Source: Leuctra nigra
Taxonomy: Eukaryota; Arthropoda; Insecta; Plecoptera; Leuctridae
NCBI GenBank assembly: GCA_934045905.1
Contig: OW203771.1
Location: 5,642,001-5,706,000 of the forward strand
Direction: 5' to 3'
DNA: 64,000 bases
Shown here one piece after another: positions 12,703 to 23,639 of the stretch. The position numbers and the translations under genes are program-made. The notes beneath the pieces were generated by a model. That model ran no database searches. It was not told where the DNA came from and was given only the letters and a program-made list of their open reading frames with translations. Each line of letters begins with the position of its first letter. The stretch's first letter is position 1.

Positions 12703-13763
12703 CCCAGAAAAAAACACTCCGTGTAAAAAAGGCAGCCAAGTCACTTTACTTTAAAAAAATTCAACACCGAAAAGGAGTGATATCAAAAAAGGAGCCAAGT
12801 CAATGACATTTCCAAATATTTAATCGTATTTTTGAAATAAAAGAATAAACACCGAGAAATACTTTACAAAAGGACTTGGCGCATCGTTTTTTAAAGACAT
12901 TTTTCTATTCATAAGCATATGCCATTTATATACAACCGTAGGGAAACATCTTAGGGAAACATCCTTCAATTACATATTATACATACCTACTGTCAAATAT
13001 TTTCTATTTGAAATTATACGCGATTAAACTTGTTGCCTATGCTTTCTATAAATACACAATAGTTATCTTCGTAATATTGTTTCGTGGTCAACATAGTTAA
13101 GTCTCATGCGTTATACCTTCGCATCATGAAATACATTTCTATTAATCCACATTTTATAACAATACATTTCACAAAGTACAGTCACATTGTATTTCTATTA
13201 AAAAATTTAACTTTATACACTTGACACTTCAAAAATATATACCTAATAGTGTTCCATAGATAGTTAGTAATTATTTGACAACGTTTCATGATTTCCTTCA
13301 GTCAAGATCAAATGATGAAAAGATACCCTTCTAATATCACCATATTAACAGTACTGCAAGAATATGAGCCCACTTCCAATTGTTATTTAATTCTTCCATC
13401 CTTATATTACTTATCTATTACAGCATCAAATCTTTCTTCTATCGCCATTGACAAAACTATAAAATAGCCATTACTAAAAGTAGCTTGATTCATAGATTCT
13501 GGCTCTAATAGAAAGAGGAAAATGTACCAACTTATATAATTCTTTCCACTTTTAGGATAGAATGATGTCTTTAAAAAAACGATGCGCCAAGTCCTTTTGT
13601 AAAGTATTTCTCGGTGTTTATTCTTTTATTTCAAAAATACGATTAAATATTTGGAAATGTCATTGACTTGGCTCCTTTTTTGATATCACTCCTTTTCGGT
13701 GTTGAATTTTTTTAAAGTAAAGTGACTTGGCTGCCTTTTTTACACGGAGTGTTTTTTTCTGGG
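12703..13763. repeat. Long inverted repeat (hairpin) of composite element, copy B
   Basis: Arms of about 199 bp (12703-12901 and 13566-13763) begin CCCAGAAAAAAACACTCC and end with the inverse. The loop is about 660 bases and AT-rich. Copy C at 47189-48470 is closely similar but has a SINE in its loop; copy B is the empty site. Confidence 0.9.
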
Positions 13764-14069
13764 TAACATAATACATTATTATATTTATTAATATCAAGTG
13801 AAACTTATACAAAAAACTTATTCAACTGGTGAATGGAAATCCCGTTTCGTGATATAAATCTCTTCTGACATGCTATTTAAAAAAATATTAAAATAACAAA
13901 AAGTACATACATTCTCTACTGATACGAAAAGGTGATACGAAATGAGCGGCCGACTCGAGACAAAAGATCTTCGCTCACCTTACATTTTATATTCGGGCGG
14001 TCGTTAACACGCTTAAAATGGCCAACAACTAACATTTCCACATATCTTTTGTCTCCAAAACGTCCTTAC

Positions 14070-15829
14070 CTTCACGTCAAAGATGACGAAAAACATCGCC
14101 AAAATAAATATATGCGACGTAGCTGTCATCAGAAACAAATATTCGTAAAGGAATTGACTGTGGATCGCTTTCACTTCGGATAGGAAATGGAAAATCCAAG
14201 TGAATCCGAACAAGAAGAACATGAAGAAACTCATTCCAACTCTCCTCATCATAACCGCCCTGTCACTAATCCCTTGTCGGTGAATCACGGGACCGTCTTC
14301 TTCCTTAAAACATTCGAATATGTGACACAAAACCCTGAGGAATATGAAGAAATTGATCAACAGCACAGCTCCGGAGGGTGCCAGTACAGTGAGTTTAAAC
14401 GCCAACCCTCCAGGGTAGCACGATCCACTGTTACTGTACGTAGTGGAGTAGGAACTCTTCGGCCCGATGCACAGAAGGATGGCGACTGGAATCAGCGGCA
14501 AGCCCCACGAGAACGAGAACACTTTGCACAAGAGGTGTGACGTGTCCTTAGCTCCTGCGATGGTCATCAGTCGCCTCATCTGCAGCGCCGACATCGTCAG
14601 CATCCAGCAAAACATCGCGAGGAACGAGTAATGTCGGACGACGCCGAAAAGTATGCACCCCCATTTGGCAGGATCGATGTTGACGAGGTTGTTGACGAAG
14701 CCGAGTATCAGGTTCACGACCAGAGCAGTGAGCATGTGAATTAGGATCTTGTGTCCGACATCTTTCATCCAGTCGGAGTAGCAGTACGCGGTTAGAAGGA
14801 CGGTCAGTAACCCGATTGCTGAGATGACCAAGTTGGTCGACATGATGGTTTTGAAGGTGGGATTGTTGGCGAGGTAGTCGCTGAGTGTGGTGTCGTGGAA
14901 GTAGACGTGGAAGTATCCGTGAGTGATGCCGCCGCTGTGACCCAGATGAGTGCATCGGAACACGTCGAGGCCGCTGCGCTGAGAGATCAGCACGGTGCAG
15001 TGCGCAGTCGACCAGGAGTTGGTCTCGAAGTCGAAGGAAGCACAGATGCGGTTGTCGTCGGGACCGACCCCAGTGTTGTTGATCCAGACGTCGACGTAAT
15101 CGGACGCGTAGAGGGTCGTGTCGGCGTCGTTGCGCAAGATCAGTTGGATGATAGCTTCGTACAAGGCGTCGGGATTGGCATAGTTCATTGCGAACGTTGT
15201 GAAGGCCAGTCGCGTGTAATCAGCGAGGAGAGATTCGGAGACAGTTACTTTGATGTCGGTGTTGGGAATTGCTGTGTCACTGGTCGTCGCCGACTGATAA
15301 GTCAAATTCCCCTTGAAGATAATTTCTACTCCAAAAACATCAGTTAGTATTTTTAAATTGAATACGAAAATTGAGCTAAATGTAGTATAACCTATAGTCG
15401 AAAAGCTATTGTTCTGTTCAAGATCCATCTTCACAATTAATATTTCCAATAATGGAAATATGTTATAATCTATAACAAATTGTGCTATAGGCTTTCGGTG
15501 TACGTACTTTTTCCCAAAGAAATAGTATACATTCAGAAACATTTCTATATCATATGTGGCTTTTTCAAGTAATGTTGAGTTAACTGTTGAATTCTTCCAA
15601 TTGGACAAGAGCATGGGCAAATAATCTCCGTCACCCAAGTAAACTTGCATTCCATCCGTCATAAAGTAGAGTACAATTCTCGAATCCCAGTCGGTACACG
15701 GCTTCCATGATACACTAAAGTTCTCTGTATTCGTCCATTGCGTGTCTTGAATACTCTTCGTCAAGTTGTACTGGCACTTTCTGACTGCTATGGTTGCAGT
15801 GCTTCCGATCATGCGCGACTGTACTTCGT
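14070..15829 (-). CDS. Exon 4 of the adhesion-GPCR-like gene: GPS region and 7TM domain
   Basis: The acceptor is TGTTTCAG followed by ACGAAG; the donor is AAG followed by GTAAGG at 14069-14064. The exon encodes residues 269-855 of the receptor: the end of the ectodomain, the GPS-like motif and all seven helices in one exon. The frame stays open for 19 more codons past the donor, so an intron-retention end at 14013 is possible. Confidence 0.8.
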
Positions 15830-18800
15830 CTGAAACAGAACCACAAATAGTATTATTTAGAGAGGCATTTCTATTTTTCTATTGGTGGTTCTACATGTAT
15901 GCGACGTATTAATACAGCACCTGATTCCGCCTGCAGCCAGGTGTATTGGCTGTCCTTCTCCTCCATACAGTTGCCGGGCAACCACACGCTCCTGGTGTCA
16001 AATCCCTTGAACATCCCCTCGTCGAGGAAGAATACGTCTTCGACCACTCTTATGTGAACCACATGTTGCTGCTCCTCGACGCGCGCATCTCTCAGGTAGA
16101 CGTTATCCTCACTGACTCTCAGTCCCCGGACCAGCTCCTTGACGAGTGTCCGAACCGCGACGTCGTCCTCCCGCAGAGGCGTGTCGTCCACGGCGGGCTC
16201 CTTGGCGACGAGGACGACGTTGTAGCCCACCAGCGGCATGGAGGCGAAGGTGGGGAGGCGATGGGCGGACATGTCGAAGGGCGGCTTCTTGCATAGCGCA
16301 CATGTGAAGAGAGAGTCGTTCATGGCGACGTTCCAGAAGTCGCCCGACGTCAAGTTGAGGGCGGCGGCGAAGTCCGGCTCAGTGTCGTTACTCATCTGTG
16401 AAGATATGATTATGATGTCATGCAAGCTTCATATTAGCCAAGAGGCCATGTTGGGGGCAAACATGTCAATGGCTGAAACTGCTTCACATTTATCTTTCAA
16501 CGTACTCTCCGGCTATGTCCAATAAACCCATAGCGGAAGGGCTGGAAAGAAAGTACATCAGATTGCGTGAAAGCGCGAGCGATTTTGCTGCATTTTGTAG
16601 ACACTTTTTTGGATACGATTGGAGACAAAATGGGTTGACGAAATGATTTGAAATTTTTATCGTGATTAGATAAAAGACAAACTGAGGGTATCCTTGGTAA
16701 ATTTTTTATTTTTTGTTTCGTTAATAAGTAATAATTAGTGTTTTTTTTTTTTGAAAAATTAGCTATTTTCTTGTCTCACTGGGTGCCGTATAAATTTTTT
16801 TTGCAAGTGATAACCCTAAGTTTGTCTTTCATCTAATCATGATTAAAATTTGACCAATTGGTAAACGGGTTTGGTCTCCAATCGTATCGGAAATTTCATC
16901 GTTTGCAATCAGACTGATCATGTGAACATCCTATCAAAGTTACACCCACTTATGAAACAATTTTTCTCTCTCAATTTTCTAAAACGGCCGAGCGCTAGTA
17001 TTATTGAAGCCTAAACACAATTTGCATGTAATAAATAAACTATGTTTTAATTATATAATTCGCTTTCACTTACGCGTCCCCCCACCGTCCTCGCTTTCCG
17101 TCCTAGGCCGTATTTCCTCAGTCTCAATCCACTCACATAGCACCTTCTCCAGAATACGATTCCCACATCCCAGAGCACGAAATCTTCGAAGTTTCTATTA
17201 TAATTTACTGAGGGTATCCCTACCTAGGAAATACGTTCGTCAACCCCTCCATTTACATCTATACCATTGTCCATCACCTTTTCCAATGATATTGTACAGG
17301 GGAAGGAAACGAAACTAAAGTAAATTTATGGAATGGGTAAGAAAGGTTTAGCGAATACATTTCTATGACTATGAGCAGTTTATCATACTGAGTTGCAACC
17401 CGTGGCTGGAACTCTAATATGGAAACTTTTGTTGCAAAAAGTGGCAACAGCCTATCACACTCAGCTGTTTGGGTTGATGTTGTTTGGTTCATAATTGACA
17501 CTATGAGTTGCGCAGAAGGCACCGTTTCCGGTTCCGGTTACTCCCTATTGGTCAGTTCACGCCACGTGGTACCACAACAAATTGTTGGAACCGGAAAACT
17601 AGAGAATTCTCTATTTTTCAAACCAACCCGTGGGTTGACCAAATTCTGTCTCTGCACATGCGCGGCCAACCATTCTTTCCAACCGCCGGTTCCATACACG
17701 GGTTGTAACTCAGTGTGATAGGGCTTTTATTCTATAACTTTAAAAATCCGGATTCAACCCGAATTTGATTCACGGCCATATGGATTAACATTGCACCGAA
17801 TCAAATTCGGACTGAATCTGGATTTTTAAAGTTATAGAATAACTGTCCTGCAGGGCGATTGTATAACTTTCTTAGCCGAGATAATGGCTCGTTATCTATA
17901 CCAATTGATGGAAGTAAACTATTTATATCATTGTTAATCATTTGAATTGTGCAAAAGCTACGAGGATATGAAATATAATCACATTATTTATCTCAGGAAG
18001 TCGACTTTACGCACTTTGAATTGCTTTACATTCCGATAGGCTAAATTACTTTCATCAATTGGTATCGATAACGATCCATTATCTCGGCTAAGAAGTTATA
18101 CAATCGCACTGCTGTACTCACTAACCATATCTTCTATAAAATCTATCGAGTCATTGAAAATGTTCCAGTTCTTGGTCTTCGCGACGTAGAAGGGCACCAA
18201 TGCGCCGGCGCACAAGCTCCTCTCCGTCTCCACGAGGCTGCTGTGGTTCCAGATGAGTCGGCAGTTGATGCAGTTGAGGATGCACACCTGGTTCATCTCC
18301 TGCCACGTCTGTGTGTGGTTGAAGGAGAACTCACGGGCCGTGGCAGGAACAGGCACGATAGTGTCCAAGCAGTTGTTGTTCAGCGCTGCAGGAAATAACA
18401 CGAGAGAAAGTGTTGATGCAGTTGATACACCTGGTTCATCTCCTGCCACGTCTGTGTGTGGTTGAAGAGGAACTCACGGGCCGTGGCAGGGACAGGCACG
18501 ATAGTGTCCAAGCAGTTGTTGTTCAGCGCTGCGGGAAATAACACGGGAAAGTGTTGATGCAGTTGATACACCTGGTTCATCTCCTGCCACGTCTGTGTGT
18601 GGTTGAAGAGGAACTCACGGGCCGTGGCAGGAACAGGCACGATAGTGTCCAAGCAGTTGTTGTTCAGCGCTGCAGGAAATAAGGGAAAGTGTTGATGCAG
18701 TTGATACACCTGGTTCATCTCCTGCCACGTCTGTGTGTGGTTGAAGAGGAACTCACGGGCCGTGGCAGGAACAGGCACGATAGTGTCCAAGCAGTTGTTG

Positions 18801-20770
18801 TTCAGCGCTGCAGGAAATAACACGAGAGAAAGTGTTGATGCAGTTGATACACCTGGTTCATCTCCTGCCACGTCTGTGTGTGGTTGAAGAGGAACTCACG
18901 GGCCGTGGCAGGGACAGGCACGATAGTGTCTAAGCAGTTGTTGTTCAGCGCTGCGGGAAATAACACGAGAGAAAGTGTTGATGCAGTTGATACACCTGGT
19001 TCATCTCCTGCCACGTCTGTGTGTGGTTGAAGAGGAACTCACGGGCCGTGGCAGGGACAGGCACGATAGTGTCCAAGCAGTTGTTGTTCAGCGCTGCGGG
19101 AAATAACACGAGAGAAAGTGTTGATGCAGTTGATACACCTGGTTCATCTCCTGCCACGTCTGTGTGTGGTTGAAGAGGAACTCACGGGCCGTGGCAGGGA
19201 CAGGCACGATAGTGTCCAAGCAGTTGTTGTTCAGCGCTGCGGGAAATAACACGGGAAAGTGTTGATGCAGTTGATACACCTGGTTCATCTCCTGCCACGT
19301 CTGTGTTGTGGTTGAAGAGGAACTCACGGGCCGTGGCAGGAACAGGCACGATGGTGTCCAAGCAGTTGTTGTTCAGCGCTGCGGGAAATAACACGAGTTC
19401 AGAAAGTGTTGATGCAGTTGATACACCTGGTTCATCTCCTGCCACGTCTGTGTGTGGTTGAAGAGGAACTCACGGGCCGTGGCAGGGACAGGCACGATAG
19501 TGTCTAAGCAGTTGTTGTTCAGCGCTGCGGGAAATAACACGAGAGAAAGTGTTGATGCAGTTGATACACCTGGTTCATCTCCTGCCACGTCTGTGTGTGG
19601 TTGAAGAGGAACTCACGGGCCGTGGCAGGGACAGGCACGATAGTGTCCAAGCAGTTGTTGTTCAGCGCTGCGGGAAATAACACGAGAAAGTGGACATCAA
19701 ATGTCACTTTTTTATAATATTTGCGTTTTTTTCTTATTTTTAATAATTCTATTCGATGAATAACATATGACCTATAATAGCTACTTATGACAGTATTTTA
19801 AATATTAAATAGGTACTCACATTAGGTACATAAGTATACAAAAATACGTTTATTTTTTTAAATATTTTTATATATTTGAGCATTTTATACTTTTGGACAC
19901 TTTCTCTTTTTTTGTTTGTTTGGCCCGACGCCACAAGCCACAATTTTTTCCGATCGAGCTGAAGTTTTGCACGCATACTTATATCATTCTAACTTATTCG
20001 TGTATAGTTTTTGCGAGCTGACCTCTGATTGGTTTAAAAATTAAGTTATCTCACGATTGGTCGAAAATCAAAATGCTCTAATTAAGTTCAAATTTTGCAT
20101 GGACATTAAGACTACCATTTTCGATTATTATACAAGTTTTCAGCCCAATCATTAGATAACTTATGCACTTATTGACATTTCTCAATTATTGAATCTGTCA
20201 TTGAAAGTATCGGGAAATTCTACTTTTTATTGCGTTTTATACCAAAGTGTACAGATGGCTATTCTCAGTTTCAATGAAAAACATAATATTCTTGTTGATT
20301 GTGTGGATTATATAGCAGTTCATAAGGGATGTAAATTATGTATGTATACCTATACAAATACCTATGTAGAATAGCAGGGGAATCCGGTCCCGTTTCTTCA
20401 ACTGGGACCTTCCTATTTTTAATTTTAAACTCTTTTTGACCTATAGTTATCCGACCGAATTTCAGGATTTCGGTATACCTACCTACCCTGGTTACACATG
20501 AGCAAGTTTGTATCCGGATTAGGGACGCGGGATTAGGGACGCGGGATGAGGGACGCGGGATTAGGGGACGCGGGATTAGGGACGCGGGATTAGGAACGCG
20601 GGACTGATGGCGCGGGACTAGGGACGCGGGATTAGGGACGCATCCGGGAGAGATAGCAAGATGATTTACAAGCTACTTGGCGTCAATAAACAGTACTTAC
20701 AATCATCGCCATAACAACCCCGATCAACGGCGAAGAAAAGAAGAAACCAAATCACGATGAGCGGAGGCAT
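14070..20770 (-). CDS. Adhesion-GPCR-like seven-transmembrane receptor, four exons
   Basis: Minus-strand exons 20770-20701, 18385-18126, 16395-15921 and 15829-14070 join in phases 1, 0 and 1 to at least 855 codons. Exon 1 encodes a start Met and hydrophobic signal peptide (MPPLIVIWFLLFFAV) with a perfect GTAAGT donor. Exons 2 and 3 encode a cysteine-containing ectodomain with several N-glycosylation sequons. Exon 4 holds the rest of the ectodomain, a GPS-like motif (Cys531, Trp541, Cys546, Cys561, His563-Leu564) and seven membrane helices at about 596-618, 629-650, 659-685, 705-724, 744-769, 798-820 and 828-854. The TM3 and ECL2 cysteines (660 and 739) are present. The GPS is degenerate: one of four cysteines is missing and the cleavage residue is Gly. 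After residue 855 a GTAAGG donor suggests another exon not found here; otherwise the frame stops at 14013. The ligand is unknown. This is family-level recognition only. Confidence 0.75.
16540..17000. repeat. MITE-like element with internal inverted repeat
   Basis: The element contains inverted halves sharing ATTGGAGAC, GATTAGATAAAAGACAAACT and TTATCAC/GTGATAA words. It ends near AAACGGCCGAGCGCT. An opposite-orientation copy lies at about 30940-31460. It sits in the intron between GPCR exons 2 and 3. Exact ends and target duplication were not resolved. Confidence 0.65.
17728..17842. mobile_element. Small palindromic MITE
   Basis: Inverted arms share ATTCTATAACTTTAAAAATCC and its inverse, around a short centre near 17790 (CATATGG). 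About 115 bp. It lies within 10 bases of the next MITE and in the same GPCR intron. Confidence 0.7.
17854..18110. mobile_element. MITE, copy 1, abutting GPCR exon 2 donor
   Basis: The inverted ends are GGCGATTGTATAACTT and the inverse AAGTTATACAATCGCA, followed inward by CCGAGATAATGG and TACCAATTGATG. A second copy is at 22613-22868, flanked by CTGCA on both sides (a probable short target duplication). Here the right end lies only about 10 bases inside the intron from the donor of GPCR exon 2. Transposon superfamily not determined. Confidence 0.8.
18381..19690 (-). repeat. Minisatellite of about 143 bp spanning GPCR exon 2 acceptor edge, 10 copies
   Basis: The word CAGCGCTGC recurs at 18381, 18524, 18665, 18803, 18946, 19089, 19232, 19374, 19520 and 19663 (periods 138-146). 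The copy at 18381 is the real start of GPCR exon 2. Each unit on the minus strand has an acceptor (ATTTCCYGCAG followed by CGCTG), about 105 bases of exon 2 sequence, then a shortened exon piece leading back into the intron end. Each unit also contains a consensus donor (CC followed by GTGAGTTC) 51 bases after the acceptor, so it could act as a 17-codon, phase-preserving mini-exon. Confidence 0.9.
19910..20200. repeat. Fragment of the GAGCGAGC repeat family
   Basis: The phrases CGATCGAGCTGAAGTTTTGC, TGATTGGTT and GATTGGTCGAAAATCAAAATG recur at about 22310-22540, 44200-44520, 54360-54480 (inverted) and 62040-62290. Only the inner part is present here. It lies in the first intron of the GPCR gene. 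Confidence 0.6.
20516..20646 (+). repeat. Minisatellite, 14-bp unit
   Basis: About nine imperfect copies of GGGATTAGGGACGC in tandem, 70 bases downstream of the donor of GPCR exon 1 (minus strand). GC-rich island in AT-rich intron DNA. Confidence 0.85.
20701..20770 (-). CDS. Exon 1 of the adhesion-GPCR-like gene (signal peptide)
   Basis: ATG at 20770-20768 opens a 23-codon exon plus one base ending at a GTAAGT donor (20700-20695). It encodes a run of hydrophobic residues after MPP, followed by polar residues, as expected of a signal peptide. The phase 1 end matches the acceptor at 18385. A weaker alternative is that a TGCAG just upstream is an acceptor and the 5' UTR is itself split. Confidence 0.65.
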
Positions 20771-21574
20771 CGTAGAATCTGCACAAGTATAGATAACAAC
20801 TGTATTTGGGAACATATTATAATATATATGCATAATTAAACATTTACATAGTTTCCTATAGTTTAGATACATCTTCTATATTTTATTGTTTATACTTTAT
20901 TTGGTACATATTTTTGGTACAGTACGTCCAGCGAGCATGTAGCCAGTTCAGCAAATGCTGTGTAAAATTCAAAAATGGGTTTAGCTTGTAATCCTGAGTG
21001 TTTTGACGCGTGTGCGGTTGTAAATATCTCTCAACCACTGCAGGTGTTCGGGAAAGGGTTGTTTTGTTGTGGTGCCAAATATCTTTCAATGCAGTTGGCT
21101 TTTAAAATTCAAGGAAAGTTGTTTAAAATGGCAACAGTGTAGGTGGAAGGGGTGGCAGGTCATAAAAAGAGTTGTATCTTATCAGAGCTTAACTGTCGAG
21201 CAAGGGTCGAACAATACTGCTCATCTTATGAAAGGAAAGGCTACACGCTCGCTGGACGTACTATACTTCTATTTACTCGTCCTTAGTTCGGCAGATGATA
21301 TCGCCAATTTAAGTTCTTGCTGGTTATAACTTGGACAAAATATTATAAATACTACAAGTAAAAATTATCATAAATACAAAACTTGTCTATCCGTATCTCC
21401 CTCATACCCTTATTCCAGGCACAATATAGAAACATTCATTATGAGCTCACAGTGAGCTATATTTATGTTTTCTATTTTCACATAAAAAAAAATACGGAAC
21501 TATAACTGTAAGGTTAGCAAATTCCGGAAACTTCAGTAGGTGTAGCCCCAAACAAAACTGAAAATCACTATAAT

Positions 21575-23085
21575 TTTTGAGCGAGCGTCACCACGGGACT
21601 CTTATGGCACTTTCTCTGGTGTGTGGTGTTTTGTGTGTTTTTGTAGGCTATGCCCAGATTAAACCGTTCAACCGATTGGTCTGAAATTTTGTGTACACAT
21701 TAATTCAATATGAGCGATAAGGTATAGTTTTTGAACGAGATCCTGAGATTTTGTTTGATTTTTTTAAAATTAATTATAGAACCGTTTTACCGATTAATTT
21801 AAAACTTTGTTTGATCATTGGGATCAACATTATTTGTATTTCTGACAATTCTCAGACTTATATGTCGTTAAATCCAAACGTTATTCACATATTACGGTAA
21901 TTTTGCTTGCCGTAATTTTGCTTTTGCTTGCTCGAAATTTGACAGCTATAGCTGTCAAATTTCGAGAGATTTTTTTAAAATATTTTATCAGTACCTCTTC
22001 GACGCTTCAGTTCCAAGGTCTTTTGAGCAGAAACTTTCAAACGCATACCGATACCAAGTTTGCAAAACCTCGTCACTGCATTTTTTTCAAAAAAAAATTT
22101 ATTATGCATCAAAATATTTCAAAAATATCAATCTTCACGCCTGCAAACCTCGTATCGACCATACACAACCTCGTTGAGCGAGCGAAGCGAGCGTCTCTTT
22201 TTAGCTCTTTTGGCACGGACCTCTGTTTTTTTTTAATTTGTTTGTTTTGTTTTTTTCTGTTGGGCGAGGCACAACACACAGTTTCAGTCACAGATTTTCT
22301 TTGATCGAGCTGAAATTTTGCACACATGTAGATACAACCATTTCTGTTTAAAGACTCCAATTTTTTTTGAAATCCATTCATTGGTTAAAATTTAAATAAA
22401 CATCTCCTGATAGGCTGAAAAATTAAAATGGTCTTCGATAAATCTGAGCAAACTCATATTTTGCATGGTCATTAGGACCAACATTGTCACTTATTTTAAA
22501 AATTTTCATCCCAATCAGTTAAAAACGTATGAATTTATTGACATTTTTAATAGCTGTCAGAGATGAAGTATCGAAATAAATGTTGTCCAGTGCCAATTGA
22601 ATTTAACCTGCAGGGCGATTGTATAACTTTCTTATCCGAGATAATGGATCGTTATCTATACCAATTGATGAAAGTACACTATTAATATCATTGTTAACTA
22701 TTTGAATTGTGCAAAAGCTACGAGGATATGAAATATAATTACATTATTTAGCTCAGGAAGTAGACTTTAAGCACTTTGAATTGCTTTACCTTCTGATAGG
22801 CTAAATTACTTTCATCAATTGGTATCGATAACGATCCATTATCTCGGTTAAGAAGTTATACAATCGCACTGCAGATTTGCTAAATGTACCAGGGTGCTTA
22901 GATGCTATTTTCAAGTTTCGATGAAAAGCATACTTTTATGTTGATCGAGTGGCTCATATTTCAATTCAATGTGGATGTATATGTTTTCTGTGTGTTGTGT
23001 ACGCATTTTCTGTTCGAGAATTTGCACGTGCCCGTGCTCGCTCATCAACGCGTTACACTGAGCGTTTTCCTCGTATCTACCATGC
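21575..23085 (-). repeat. GAGCGAGC-family repeat, two inverted-orientation copies
   Basis: A truncated copy begins at about 21579 (TTGAGCGAGCGTCACC). A fuller copy starts at 22172 (TTGAGCGAGCGAAGCGAGCG) and ends near 23078 (GCTCGCTCATCAACGCGTTA followed by GAGCGTTTTCC). A MITE (22613-22868) is inserted in the second. Between the ends the text consists of repeats of CGATCGxxCTGAAxTTTTGCA and related phrases. No coding capacity. Confidence 0.75.
22613..22868. mobile_element. MITE, copy 2 (same family as 17854-18110)
   Basis: The ends GGCGATTGTATAACTT and AAGTTATACAATCGCA are flanked by CTGCA on both sides. About 256 bp, about 95% like copy 1 by eye. Inserted within a GAGCGAGC-family repeat, so it is younger than that copy. 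Confidence 0.85.
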
Positions 23086-23639
23086 AAAACCTCGTATATA
23101 TACGAACTTATAATGCAATATCAGCATGACTTTGAATGTAAAAAGCTCGTATCTGACAACTAATTTAAAAATTATGCAATCACTGTTATAAATTAAGAGA
23201 TACATAATACCATTGTAGTATTTGAAATGCAATAAAATAATATCAGATTTTTATACCGAAAACTGTAATTTACATTGTGTTCTTCTCTTCTGCTGAACAT
23301 TTTTGTTATCTGCAGTCACGAGGTTTTGTCAAAATGTTATCGATATGAATTCTCATGCAAAACGTAGGTTCTAACTGAACTTAATATGATCGTTCAACAG
23401 ATCGATCTGAAGTTTTGTAGACACTCTAATATCATATGAGTGGTCCCAGGTATATTTTTTAACTCTTGTAATTTTTTGAAAATTAACAAGGAACTGTTAA
23501 ATAGATCAACTTAAAACTTTGCATGGTCATTGAGACCAATATTTCATGAGCTTTTGGAGATTTTCATACAAATCTGTGGAGAAATTCAAGAACTATTGGC
23601 TTTTTATGACATTTTTGATAAACAGATGTCGCTTCGCAT

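Noticed and set aside
14187..16303. Plus- and minus-strand frames overlapping the GPCR exons (14187-14540, 14895-15347, 15946-16296, 14548-14955)
   Set aside because: They are shadows of the GPCR exons in other frames, with no domain features and arginine-, glycine- or valine-rich composition from GC-rich coding DNA.
20516..20646. Telomere-like repeat because of TTAGGG words
   Set aside because: The unit is 14 bases (GGGATTAGGGACGC), not a telomeric hexamer or pentamer.
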